This document shows, piece after piece, positions 6,648 to 13,792 of a stretch of DNA of 13,963 nt (positions are counted from its first letter, which is position 1; every line of letters begins with the position of its first letter). The position numbers and the translations under genes were made by a program. The DNA comes from Clostridia bacterium (GTDB lineage Bacteria; Bacillota; Clostridia; Peptostreptococcales; Anaerovoracaceae), in assembly GCA_024403005.1 (NCBI GenBank), contig JAKSSQ010000024.1, positions 1 through 13,963 on the forward strand, given 5' to 3'. Below the pieces are notes generated by a model that did not search any database, was not told the DNA's origin, and saw only the letters and a list, made by a program, of their open reading frames with translations.

Positions 6648-8864
6648 CTATTCTCTTTCGCCTCTTCTTCTCTGGCGTTCTTCTGCCAGGAATGTAGCTA
6701 CATCGATACCATGGGAGTTTCTGCCGAAGCCCATGTCTATGCCTGTCTTAACAGCTTCTTCGGGAATAACCTGAGTGCCGCCAGCGCAGATGATAACCTT
6801 GTCACGGATACCCTTTTCAACACAGAGATCGTTGATTCTCTTCATGTTCTTATAGTGGATATTGTCGTGAGAGATGATTGTGGAAGCAAGGATAGCTTCT
6901 GCATCGAGTTCGATAGCAGCGTCTACCATCTTTTCAACGGGTACGGATGTTCCGAGGTATACGCATTCGATACCCCACTTTTCGATACCGCCGTGCTTGA
7001 TGTTCATGATTTCTCTCATACCTACAGAGTGTTCGTCTTCGCCTACTGTGCCGCATACTACTCTCATATGCTTTACGTCTTCGAATTCGTGATACAGTTC
7101 TGCATCGGACATGTAATGAGGTTCTTCGGGAATTTCCAGAGTGTCGAGGTCGATGTCGAAGTCGATCTTACCCTTCATTTCAATTCTTGTACCTTCAGCT
7201 TCCTGGAGGACTTCTCTTGAAATTACTTCGGGGCTTACGAGACCCATTCTCTTACCGATTTCGAGGGCAGCAGCTTCTGCAGCTCTCTTGTGTGTGGGCA
7301 GGCACATTGTGATCATGATTGTGCCGTCAGCCTGCCATTCCATTTCGGGCTTGATTGTGTGTCCGTCTCTGTACTTAGCTGTGTTTTCAAGTCTTCTTGC
7401 TACGCAGTCTGTTTCGTCCAGTTCGTCGATGTAAACGATCTTGGATCTGTCTTCGAATGTGCAGCCGCCGATGAGTGCAGCAGGATCCTTGGGGTCGCCG
7501 CCGTACTGTTCAACGTTGTTGTATCCGTAGTGAGCTGTAACGGGAGCCATGTAGTCCGGATCTCTTTCGAAAATCTTGCCTACGCCTACGCCGGCCTCGA
7601 TCTTACGAGCGATACCGTCGCCGTTTCTTTCGGGATACTTAGCGGAGTCTACGAAGAAACCTTCCTGAACAGCCTTGAAGTAACCGCCGCATTCAACGAT
7701 TTCTTCCATGAACAGCAGAGCTCTTTCCTTCAGGTCTCTAACAGTTTCTCTTAAGGGACCGTCCTTCTTGAGTTCTACCATGTCCTTCAGACCGCTCATA
7801 CCGATGAGGGACTGCTTAGCTGTGTCTGTAGCTTCGATGTTGTAGATGTGCCAGGGTACGTTTCTGCCTTCGTCGGGAGTAATTGTAGACTGGATATCTG
7901 CGCTTGTGAGAGTGGAGATGAGCATGTTCATAACGTGAGTAACAGTTGCTTCTCTTGCGGAGGAGTCAATGTACTTTGTGTTCATCTGAGCTCTCATCTT
8001 GTATCTGTCGCAAACTTCTCTCAGAGCTACTGCATAGGGCAGGTCCATGTATACGCAGGGAGCCGGTGTAGCTGTGGGAGGTACTGTGGACAGGGAGATG
8101 TTTTCGGGCTTTACGCCAACCTTTTCGGAGAATCTGGAGTTGATGGAGTGCTGAACGATAAGTTCGGGCATTACCTTCCATGCTTCTCTTGCTGTAGCGT
8201 TAGCATTGTGAGCACCGTCGATCTGGAGCATGTCTGCCCATGCCATAACCTTCTTGGATTCGCAAGCGTCTACGAAGGATCTTACCATGTTGATGTCTCT
8301 GTACAGAACGTTGTACTGAGGATCCTGGTGAGCGCCGTTGATGCCTTCTTCTGCGAACATTACAGCAACGTCGGGGCCAGCTACGCCGGAGATGTAGGAG
8401 TGGTAGTTAATGGGTCTGCCAACTTCATCTTCGATGAGGTCCAGAGCCTTTCTCTGTGCTCTAACCTGCTTTCTTGTTACGGGGATACCGCCGATACCCT
8501 GGGGTGTACCTTCCATGAGGCCGTCGATGTGGGACTGACCCATATGGCGAATTACCATGATATGGTCTGCGCCGTGCCATGCAGCCATTCTCATACGTCT
8601 GATATCGTCTTCGAATCTGCCGGAAGCGATTTCAGTTGTAATTGTGGGCATGGGCTGGGGGTCGATGCCGTCGAAGTACTTAGCGGGGGGAAGGGGTACG
8701 CTGTTTGTCAGGGGCTTGGAAATGTTTGTATAGGTGAAGGGACCCATTTCCTGGGATTCAGCCCTTTCTCTCCAGTGCCAGCCTCTTCTTCTGGGTTCGT
8801 ATTTGTCGAGGTCCTTGATTATTTCCTCAACGTTGATTTTTTCATTGGGCTTTAAAGGTTCCAT
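6648..8864 (-). CDS. oraE: D-ornithine 4,5-aminomutase, large (E) subunit
   Basis: OraE uses adenosylcobalamin and PLP to move the delta-amino group of D-ornithine to C4, giving (2R,4S)-2,4-diaminopentanoate. The 738 residues comprise a TIM-barrel substrate/PLP domain (to about 570) and a C-terminal Rossmann-type B12 domain (about 597-738). The B12 motif is DEHSVG (610-615), with His612 as the lower cobalt ligand. Lys623, 11 residues further on, fits the PLP lysine. In the C. sticklandii enzyme I recall His618 and Lys629, an offset of six. The same offset places Glu332, His219 and Arg291 on the reported catalytic residues Glu338, His225 and Arg297. It starts 2 nt after the oraS stop and takes its Shine-Dalgarno AAAGGAGG from the last oraS codons, so the two subunits should be translationally coupled. 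Confidence 0.97.
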   Translation of the reverse strand: MEPLKPNEKINVEEIIKDLDKYEPRRRGWHWRERAESQEMGPFTYTNISKPLTNSVPLPPAKYFDGIDPQPMPTITTEIASGRFEDDIRRMRMAAWHGADHIMVIRHMGQSHIDGLMEGTPQGIGGIPVTRKQVRAQRKALDLIEDEVGRPINYHSYISGVAGPDVAVMFAEEGINGAHQDPQYNVLYRDINMVRSFVDACESKKVMAWADMLQIDGAHNANATAREAWKVMPELIVQHSINSRFSEKVGVKPENISLSTVPPTATPAPCVYMDLPYAVALREVCDRYKMRAQMNTKYIDSSAREATVTHVMNMLISTLTSADIQSTITPDEGRNVPWHIYNIEATDTAKQSLIGMSGLKDMVELKKDGPLRETVRDLKERALLFMEEIVECGGYFKAVQEGFFVDSAKYPERNGDGIARKIEAGVGVGKIFERDPDYMAPVTAHYGYNNVEQYGGDPKDPAALIGGCTFEDRSKIVYIDELDETDCVARRLENTAKYRDGHTIKPEMEWQADGTIMITMCLPTHKRAAEAAALEIGKRMGLVSPEVISREVLQEAEGTRIEMKGKIDFDIDLDTLEIPEEPHYMSDAELYHEFEDVKHMRVVCGTVGEDEHSVGMREIMNIKHGGIEKWGIECVYLGTSVPVEKMVDAAIELDAEAILASTIISHDNIHYKNMKRINDLCVEKGIRDKVIICAGGTQVIPEEAVKTGIDMGFGRNSHGIDVATFLAEERQRRRGERE

Positions 8865-8866
8865 AC

Positions 8867-9229
8867 TTACTTTCCTCCTTTGAATGCTGCAACTACAACA
8901 TCCCAGCCTTCGCCGTTAGCGAGCTTTGTGCCAGCTTCGGGGATAGAGATGTTTTCAATTTTGGAGAGCTTGTATACGCAGTGACCTGCGCCCTTGCCCA
9001 TTAAACCGTGGTCCATGCAGTTGTTAACGATCTTCTGTGTTTCCAGGGAAGAGATTCCCATTCTCAGCAGAACGGATCTTTCAACTGAAGGAGTTGTATT
9101 CTTATAACCGAGTTCCAGGAGAGGATCGACTACCATGTCGGTCAGTTCCCAGAATCTCTTGTAGAGTTCTTCGTCAGAAAGATTTGCAATATGCTTTCTT
9201 CTTTCTTCAAAATCGTCTGCTCTTTTCAT
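8867..9229 (-). CDS. oraS: D-ornithine 4,5-aminomutase, small (S) subunit
   Basis: The 120-residue protein matches the size of the known OraS (about 121 residues). It is charged and mostly helical by appearance, with SDEELYKRFWELTDMVVDP near the N-terminus and a C-terminal GWDVVVAAFKGGK. OraS binds OraE and is needed for an active alpha2beta2 mutase; it carries no cofactor motif of its own. The start has GAAGGAG 7 nt upstream and lies 21 nt after the ortB stop. The codons for its C-terminal KGGK double as the Shine-Dalgarno for oraE, which keeps the two subunits linked in amount. Confidence 0.95.
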   Translation of the reverse strand: MKRADDFEERRKHIANLSDEELYKRFWELTDMVVDPLLELGYKNTTPSVERSVLLRMGISSLETQKIVNNCMDHGLMGKGAGHCVYKLSKIENISIPEAGTKLANGEGWDVVVAAFKGGK

Positions 9230-9250
9230 CCTGTTTCTCCTTCAAAATAA

Positions 9251-10663
9251 TTACTTGAGCTTAGCGATTGCTGCCTTTACGAATTCTACGCTGGAGTTTG
9301 TTTCAACAGCAAGGAATTCGAGGTCTGCTTCGCAGGGATCGTAGTTGTTAGCCTTCTTGCAAGCCTTCTTGATGAAGGATTCTCTCATGTGGTCGAGATC
9401 CATGTCAATTGTCTTGATGAAGCTGGGATCCTTGGGCAGAATGAGGTTTGTGCCGGGGATGTCTTCTGCATTGGGGTCACCGAACTTGATTTCGATACCG
9501 TTTTCTCTTGCGAATGCCATCTGGGGCTGAACGTGCTTGCCTGCGCCTGTGTATTCTGTTTCGGAAATTACGATATATTCTGTATCGGGAAGTTCCTGAG
9601 CCAGGGAGAATGCAGCAGCGAGAGCTGTGTTGCCTGCGGGGCCTCTTTCGATGCCTTCCAGGTTAGCGAGAGCTTCTGTGATGTACATTACATCGCCCTG
9701 CTTAACTGTAACGTATCTTTCCATGTAACGGAGAGGTCTTGCAGCACTTCTGGGTACGTCGGAGTGGTCGGGGTCAACTGCATAGGGAACGCCGAAACCG
9801 GTGTGACCTGTTGTGCAGGACTTCTTGTTGAATGCTGTGTCGGATGCCATGTGCAGACCTGTGAGGTCGATGGAAGCTGCTACGCACTTTGTGTTATTAG
9901 CGCCAGCCTTCATGAGGCCTCTTGCTGTACCTGTCATCATGCCGCCGCCTGCGGATGTGCAAACTACCATAGCGGGGTCCTTGCCGTACTTTTCTCTGCA
10001 CTGCATTGCGATTTCGTAACCCAGTGTTTCTACGCCTGCGATACCGTAGGGAGAATAGAGAGAAGCGTTGAAGTAACCTGTGTCTTCCAGGATGGAAAGG
10101 AATGTGTAGAAGAGTTCGGGACCTACTGTCAGCTGAACAACTTCTGCGCCGTAAGCTTCGCACTTACGAGCCTTTTCGATGATTTCAGGCTGGCCTACGC
10201 CCTTGGAGTCGAAGCATTCCTGAACGATGATGCACTTGAGACCTTGCATTGCTGCCTGGGAAGCTACTGCTGCACCATAGTTACCGGATGTGGCTGCCAT
10301 AACGCCCTTGTAACCCATCTTCTTAGCGTGAGCAACTGCGCAAGCAGCTCTTCTTGCCTTGAAGGAACCGGAGGGGTTGGACGCTTCGTCCTTTGCGAGA
10401 ATTGTAGCGCCGAAGCCGGGCTTAGCGTACTTTCTTGCAAGTGCTGTCAGGTTTCTGAGTTCGAGCATCGGTGTGTTGCCAACACCTGTGAGAGACTGTA
10501 CTCTCTGGATTTCTTCCAGTGTATAGCCTGTAGCTGCCATGAGGCCTTCGTAGTCGAAACGCATTTCGCCGGATTCGAACTGGTTGTAGTCCAGGCCCAT
10601 AGCTTCCTTCATGATTTCATTGTTTCTTCCCATTACGGAAGCATAATCTTTAGCAAGTGCCAT
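9251..10663 (-). CDS. ortB: 2-amino-4-oxopentanoate thiolase, beta subunit (PLP-dependent)
   Basis: OrtAB cleaves 2-amino-4-oxopentanoate with CoA to acetyl-CoA and alanine, the energy-yielding end of the pathway. The 470-residue protein has a threonine-synthase-like fold type II PLP layout. Lys102 in NPSGSFKARRA is the Schiff-base lysine. ATSGNYGAAVA (124-134) forms the substrate loop, and SAGGGMMTG (237-245) binds the PLP phosphate. Threonine synthase itself is an alternative by fold. The ortA partner and the surrounding pathway genes argue for the thiolase. The ATG shares its A with the ortA stop (TAATG at 10665-10661). The Shine-Dalgarno GGAGGTGA lies inside the end of ortA, so translation is coupled. 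Confidence 0.95.
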   Translation of the reverse strand: MALAKDYASVMGRNNEIMKEAMGLDYNQFESGEMRFDYEGLMAATGYTLEEIQRVQSLTGVGNTPMLELRNLTALARKYAKPGFGATILAKDEASNPSGSFKARRAACAVAHAKKMGYKGVMAATSGNYGAAVASQAAMQGLKCIIVQECFDSKGVGQPEIIEKARKCEAYGAEVVQLTVGPELFYTFLSILEDTGYFNASLYSPYGIAGVETLGYEIAMQCREKYGKDPAMVVCTSAGGGMMTGTARGLMKAGANNTKCVAASIDLTGLHMASDTAFNKKSCTTGHTGFGVPYAVDPDHSDVPRSAARPLRYMERYVTVKQGDVMYITEALANLEGIERGPAGNTALAAAFSLAQELPDTEYIVISETEYTGAGKHVQPQMAFARENGIEIKFGDPNAEDIPGTNLILPKDPSFIKTIDMDLDHMRESFIKKACKKANNYDPCEADLEFLAVETNSSVEFVKAAIAKLK

Positions 10664-10962
10664 TACTTGTCACCTCCGAACAGGATTTCTCTCAGCTGCT
10701 TGTCGATCTGAACGAGTTCAGGAACGAACTGGCCATAGCTGTGTGTATAGTAGGGGTTAACTTCGATGAGTGTGCCGTGTTCAATTCTGTTTGTAGCTGT
10801 TTCAACTTCTACTTCATCGCCGATTTCAGCATCTGCCATGAGGAAGCCCTTAACCCACATTTCGAGAGGTACCTTAGCGGTATCTTCGGGGCAGCTGGGT
10901 GCTCTGCCTGCTGCGTCGAGTACGACTCTGTGAATGCGTACCCAATCACCTTTCTTAGCCAT
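10663..10962 (-). CDS. ortA: 2-amino-4-oxopentanoate thiolase, alpha subunit
   Basis: This is the small partner of OrtB, 99 residues with the start at MAKKGDWVRIHR. It is rich in beta-strand-like alternation (DWVRIHRVVLDA, GDEVEVETATNR), in line with a small beta-barrel-like subunit; no cofactor motif is seen. An ATG five codons earlier (10977) is in frame, but it abuts the AAGGAG that serves as ribosome binding site for the ATG at 10962, so I prefer the shorter form. The stop overlaps the ortB start by one base. Its identity rests on size, sequence character and its invariant position beside ortB in ornithine clusters. Confidence 0.93.
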   Translation of the reverse strand: MAKKGDWVRIHRVVLDAAGRAPSCPEDTAKVPLEMWVKGFLMADAEIGDEVEVETATNRIEHGTLIEVNPYYTHSYGQFVPELVQIDKQLREILFGGDK

Positions 10963-10968
10963 TTTAAT

Positions 10969-10974
10969 CTCCTT
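10969..10974 (-). promoter_or_regulatory. Ribosome binding site that fixes the ortA start
   Basis: AAGGAG with 6 nt (ATTAAA) before the ATG at 10962. The alternative upstream ATG at 10977 sits directly against this element. Confidence 0.8.
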
Positions 10975-10983
10975 CATTTATCA

Positions 10984-11009
10984 AGGGCAGCCACGACCGT
11001 GACCGCCCT
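10984..11009 (-). other. Stable hairpin between ord and ortA
   Basis: On the minus strand AGGGCGGTCAC pairs with GTGGCTGCCCT around a GGTC loop, an 11-bp stem counting two G-U pairs. There is no U-tract after it. It sits in the 72-nt gap between the ord stop and the ortA start. It may be a processing or stabilising element that sets ord against ortAB levels. Confidence 0.55.
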
Positions 11010-11034
11010 CGAATTAAACTTTATATTGCGTTAA

Positions 11035-12093
11035 TTACTTTACGATCTTCTTGGATTCGCAGATGAGGTTTCTGAAGTCGCCCATGATAGCTCTGGGAAT
11101 GGGCAGGTCGATCATTGTCTTGAGACCGGGTTCTGCGTTGATTACCATAGGAATCATGTTTACGCACATAGCGATTGTTCCGAGACCGCCTTCGATTTCG
11201 GGGCTGTTGCAGAGGTTAACGTTGGGTGTACCCTTAACGATAACGTAGTCACCAGTCTGAACGCCAACCTGTTCGGGTTCGATCTGCTGGGGGTGATGCA
11301 TGTGAACGGGCATACCGTTGGAGAGCTTAGCTTCTGCTGTCATGTTAACACCAGCGCAGGAGCCTGCAGCTGCGAAGCCGTAGGGGCTCTTTCTGTCTAC
11401 GTCTGTTGTGATGGGTTCCATGTCCTGAGCGAATTCAGCAACTGTGAGGCCCATACCTTCTGCCATCATGCCAACGGATTCAGCGAAACCAACGTGGCCG
11501 GACATTGTGTGGTTAGCTTTTCTTGTGTAGAATTCGTCTACGGAGATGCCGATACCCTGTTCTTCCATTACGAGAGGTCCGAAGGGAGAGAGGGAGTTAA
11601 CTCTTCTGGATGTGATTTCTTCAACATCTGTGAGAACGCCTGTCATTACGAGAACGAGAAGGTCCATGATGTGACCGGGGTTAACGCCTGTACCGAGGCA
11701 GGAAACGCCGTTCTTCTTAGCGCATTCGTCGAGCTTAGCAGCGAGATCGGGGTGCTGAGCCTTGGGGAATGCCATTTCTTCTGCGGATGTGATTACGTTG
11801 AGGCCCTGTTCCATAACGTAAACGAGCTTGTCGTATACAGCGGGTGTGAAAGAGTCTGTGCAAACGAGAACGATGTCTGCAGCGCCCGGCTTAATAACGT
11901 CTTCATAAGAACCGATAAGAACGTCTTCTCTGTCGCCCTTTTCTGTCTTGATGAAATCGAACATGGACTTGCCGATCTTAGCTCCTCTGCCTACTGCGCC
12001 AACGATGTCAACGCCTTCCTTCTTAAGAAGCATGTCTGCCATGCCGCCGCCCATAGCGCCAAGACCCCAGATAATTACTTTTACTTTTTCCAT
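11035..12093 (-). CDS. ord: 2,4-diaminopentanoate dehydrogenase
   Basis: Ord oxidatively deaminates (2R,4S)-2,4-diaminopentanoate to 2-amino-4-oxopentanoate with NAD(P)+, making the substrate of OrtAB. With the start at 12093 the protein has 352 residues, close to the C. sticklandii enzyme. The N-terminus KVKVIIWGLGAMGGGMAD is a Rossmann dinucleotide motif (GxGxxGxxM at 10-18) of the dihydrodipicolinate-reductase-like kind, followed by GTGVNPGHIMD, typical of this family. A longer in-frame start at 12180 would place the sigma-54 promoter inside the gene. The ATG at 12093 has AAGGAGG 6 nt upstream and is clearly preferred. It is the first gene of the operon. Confidence 0.95.
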   Translation of the reverse strand: MEKVKVIIWGLGAMGGGMADMLLKKEGVDIVGAVGRGAKIGKSMFDFIKTEKGDREDVLIGSYEDVIKPGAADIVLVCTDSFTPAVYDKLVYVMEQGLNVITSAEEMAFPKAQHPDLAAKLDECAKKNGVSCLGTGVNPGHIMDLLVLVMTGVLTDVEEITSRRVNSLSPFGPLVMEEQGIGISVDEFYTRKANHTMSGHVGFAESVGMMAEGMGLTVAEFAQDMEPITTDVDRKSPYGFAAAGSCAGVNMTAEAKLSNGMPVHMHHPQQIEPEQVGVQTGDYVIVKGTPNVNLCNSPEIEGGLGTIAMCVNMIPMVINAEPGLKTMIDLPIPRAIMGDFRNLICESKKIVK

Positions 12094-12097
12094 TTTT

Positions 12098-12106
12098 CTC
12101 CTCCTT
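12098..12106 (-). promoter_or_regulatory. Ribosome binding site that fixes the ord start
   Basis: AAGGAGGAG ends 4 nt before the ATG at 12093. No comparable site precedes the longer frame at 12180. Confidence 0.88.
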
Positions 12107-12163
12107 AAAAATGAGATACGCATGATTGCGTCATTGAACAAATTGTATACGCTTAAATATAAA

Positions 12164-12180
12164 TGCAAATACCGTGCCAA
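12164..12180 (-). promoter_or_regulatory. Sigma-54 (-24/-12) promoter of the ornithine operon
   Basis: The minus strand reads TTGGCACGGTATTTGCA (12180-12164), an essentially perfect match to TGGCACG-N4-TTGCW. The GG at 12178-12177 and the GC at 12166-12165 are separated by 10 nt. The predicted transcription start is near 12153, giving a leader of about 60 nt before ord. Together with the adjacent activator gene, this is strong evidence for sigma-54 control of the whole operon. Confidence 0.93.
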
Positions 12181-12205
12181 CGCTGGTTTTCCTTTTAATT
12201 TCCCT

Positions 12206-12247
12206 ATTTAGTGCCGGTGACAAGATTTTTGCCTACATTTAGTGCCG
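12206..12247. repeat. Direct repeat ATTTAGTGCCG between operators and promoter
   Basis: ATTTAGTGCCG occurs at 12206-12216 and 12237-12247, 31 bp apart. The core TTAGTGC occurs a third time at 12281-12287, at the edge of the second upstream palindrome and 42 bp further on. The function is unknown. Confidence 0.6.
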
Positions 12248-12261
12248 AAATGTTGAGTATT

Positions 12262-12299
12262 ACCGCAAATATATTTGCGGTTAGTGCAAAATTATTTGC
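12262..12299. promoter_or_regulatory. Paired upstream activator sites for the sigma-54 activator
   Basis: Site 1 is a perfect 20-bp palindrome, ACCGCAAATA joined to TATTTGCGGT (12262-12281). Site 2 is TGCAAAATTATTTGC (12285-12299), which overlaps the regulator's stop codon. Their centres are about 21 bp apart (two helical turns). They lie about 105-140 bp upstream of the predicted operon start, the usual range for enhancer sites of such activators. Site 2 recurs exactly at 13719-13733 in front of the regulator gene. Confidence 0.7.
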
Positions 12300-13686
12300 T
12301 TTCTTTATACTTTTTAATCTTATGCTGCAGGGTCTGCCTCTTTATTTTCAGGTTTTCCGCTGCCTTTGTTATATTTCCGCCGCTTGAAACCAATGCATTC
12401 TCTATCATTTCCCTTTCGATTTTGGCCAGGTACTCTTCCAGGCCGCCTTCGCCCAGCGTATATACATCGTGGGTCGGCAGGGATTTTCTGCGGTTGATTA
12501 TCAGGTCGTCTTCTTCTATAACGTGGGCATCCGGGGAAAGCATGGAAACCGCCGACATTATGATGTTTTCAAGCTCTCGCACGTTTCCGGGATAGTCGTA
12601 GGAAAGCAGTTTTTCCTTGGCTGCATCGGAGATCATCCAGGCCTGGCGGCCGTACTTTTCGTCGTACTTATCCATGAATTTTTCCGCGAGGAGGATAATG
12701 TCGTCTCTTCTTTCACGAAGAGGCGGAATTTCCAGCTGCAGGACCGCAATTCTGTAAAGAAGGTCCTTTCTTAAGCGGTTTTCTGCGATTAAATCCTCGG
12801 CGGGTTCGTTGATGGTTGCGATCACGCGGACATCTACAGGGATGTCTTTGGTGCCGCCGACCCTGCGGATGTAGTTTTCCTGAAGAACTCGCAGGAGTTT
12901 GCCCTGAAGCTCCATGGGCATGGAGTTAATTTCATCCAAAAGCAGGGTTCCTTCGTCTGCCTGCTCGAAAAGACCGGGTCTGTCCACAGCTCCGGTGAAA
13001 CCGCCTTTGCTGGTGCCGAAAAGCAGGCCTTCCAGAAGGTTTGCAGGTACTGCAGCGCAGTTCTGGGCCAGGAAAGGCTTGCCGGCTCTGTCGGATGCGT
13101 AGTGGATACTCTGGGCGATAAGTTCTTTGCCGGTTCCGGTTTCGCCGTAGATCATGCAGCTTGCAGAGGTTTCTGCTACTCTTTTCGCAAGGGCTATGGT
13201 CTTAAGGAAATCTCTGTTTTCTCCGTAAAGATCGTCGAATTTATACTTTCTTATGCGCTTTTCGCGTTCTTTTTTAGGAGTATCGATTTCTTTTCGCAGC
13301 TCGATGATAGTGCTGGTCATCTGCTGGATATCGGTGATGTTCTTGGCAATTTCAACTGCAGCGATTACTTCTCCGTCGTCCATTACGGGGATGGTTGTGT
13401 TCATCGTGGTAATCTGCTTGCCGTCCTTGTTCATGTAGGTCTGCTCTTTTTTCCAGGTGCTGCGGCCGGTTTCGAGGGCCTGGAGCAGCGTGGAGTTCTC
13501 CGTGGTAAGGTTTTTGAACACCTTGGCGAAGGGTTTTCTCAATACGTCGCGGCTTTCCATCTTTTCCAGCTGAGCCATGGATCGGTTGTAGACGATGCTG
13601 TTTCCTTCTCTGTCTACGACGTGAACCCCTTCATCTATAAGCTGCAGCACGGACTGCATGCACGTTATGTAATCTCTGTTCTTCAT
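12292..13686 (-). CDS. RocR-like sigma-54-dependent transcriptional activator (PAS - AAA+ - Fis HTH)
   Basis: The 464-residue protein has three parts. A PAS sensor domain (about 12-125) contains ENS/GNSIVYNR and a KDGKQI...ITDI core. The AAA+ domain (about 150-375) has Walker A GETGTGKE (181-188), the sigma-54 contact loop, Walker B TLLLDE (247-252) and arginine-finger region RLRKDLLYR (304-312). A Fis-type helix-turn-helix (about 436-460) reads GGNITKAAENLKIKRQTLQ. There is no receiver domain, so it should respond to a ligand, plausibly ornithine or a related amino acid bound at the PAS domain. LLEGLLFGT and DRPGLFEQA are like RocR of Bacillus subtilis, the activator of arginine/ornithine catabolism. 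The sigma-54 loop is GGFTGA (228-233) rather than GAFTGA. The start has AGGAGG 5 nt upstream. It lies about 200 bp before ord in the same direction, with sigma-54 promoter and operator sites between. Confidence 0.92.
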   Translation of the reverse strand: MKNRDYITCMQSVLQLIDEGVHVVDREGNSIVYNRSMAQLEKMESRDVLRKPFAKVFKNLTTENSTLLQALETGRSTWKKEQTYMNKDGKQITTMNTTIPVMDDGEVIAAVEIAKNITDIQQMTSTIIELRKEIDTPKKEREKRIRKYKFDDLYGENRDFLKTIALAKRVAETSASCMIYGETGTGKELIAQSIHYASDRAGKPFLAQNCAAVPANLLEGLLFGTSKGGFTGAVDRPGLFEQADEGTLLLDEINSMPMELQGKLLRVLQENYIRRVGGTKDIPVDVRVIATINEPAEDLIAENRLRKDLLYRIAVLQLEIPPLRERRDDIILLAEKFMDKYDEKYGRQAWMISDAAKEKLLSYDYPGNVRELENIIMSAVSMLSPDAHVIEEDDLIINRRKSLPTHDVYTLGEGGLEEYLAKIEREMIENALVSSGGNITKAAENLKIKRQTLQHKIKKYKESK

Positions 13687-13696
13687 ATTGCCTCCT

Positions 13697-13734
13697 GTGC
13701 AAAATTTTCTGCACCATATGCAAAATTATTTGCA
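13697..13734. promoter_or_regulatory. Paired operator palindromes in the regulator's leader (probable autoregulation)
   Basis: Two palindromes, GTGCAAAATTTTCTGCAC (13697-13714) and TGCAAAATTATTTGCA (13719-13734), have centres 21 bp apart. On the minus strand each reads TGGTGCA-N4-ATTTTGCA. They lie between the predicted transcription start (near 13736) and the AGGAGG (13696-13691). A protein bound here would block transcription of the regulator. The second shares a 15-bp identity with the operator at 12285-12299. Confidence 0.65.
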
Positions 13735-13742
13735 CCAAATCT

Positions 13743-13772
13743 ATTCTATCTGCCCATCAGCCCCTCTGTCAA
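13743..13772 (-). promoter_or_regulatory. Probable sigma-A promoter of the regulator gene
   Basis: The minus strand has TTGACA (13772-13767), an 18-nt spacer and TAGAAT (13748-13743). The start would fall near 13736, about 50 nt before the ATG. The -35 is perfect and the -10 matches five of six bases. Confidence 0.6.
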
Positions 13773-13792
13773 CACTTTACCGCTTTACCACG

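Noticed and set aside
7848..8855. A 335-codon open frame on the plus strand opposite oraE
   Set aside because: It lies wholly inside oraE, whose cofactor and catalytic residues are intact. The product is an unnatural Cys/Val/Ser-rich sequence without domains, an effect of codon bias on the opposite strand.
9389..10711. A 440-codon open frame on the plus strand opposite ortB
   Set aside because: Same cause: it mirrors ortB and runs into ortA, is extremely rich in Cys and has no family features.
12094..12180. Longer start for ord at 12180
   Set aside because: It would include the sigma-54 promoter within the coding sequence and add 29 residues before a standard Rossmann start; the ATG at 12093 has AAGGAGG.
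12206..12247. Extra sigma-54 promoters at CGGCACTAAAT (minus strand)
   Set aside because: GGCAC fits the -24 half, but no GC lies at the required spacing in either copy.
12262..12281. Terminator after the regulator gene
   Set aside because: The palindrome is AT-centred with no following U-tract and fits an operator better.
13697..13735. Sigma-54 promoter candidates in the regulator leader (TGG...TTTTGCA)
   Set aside because: The GG and GC are 13 nt apart instead of 10, and both copies are better explained as palindromic operators.
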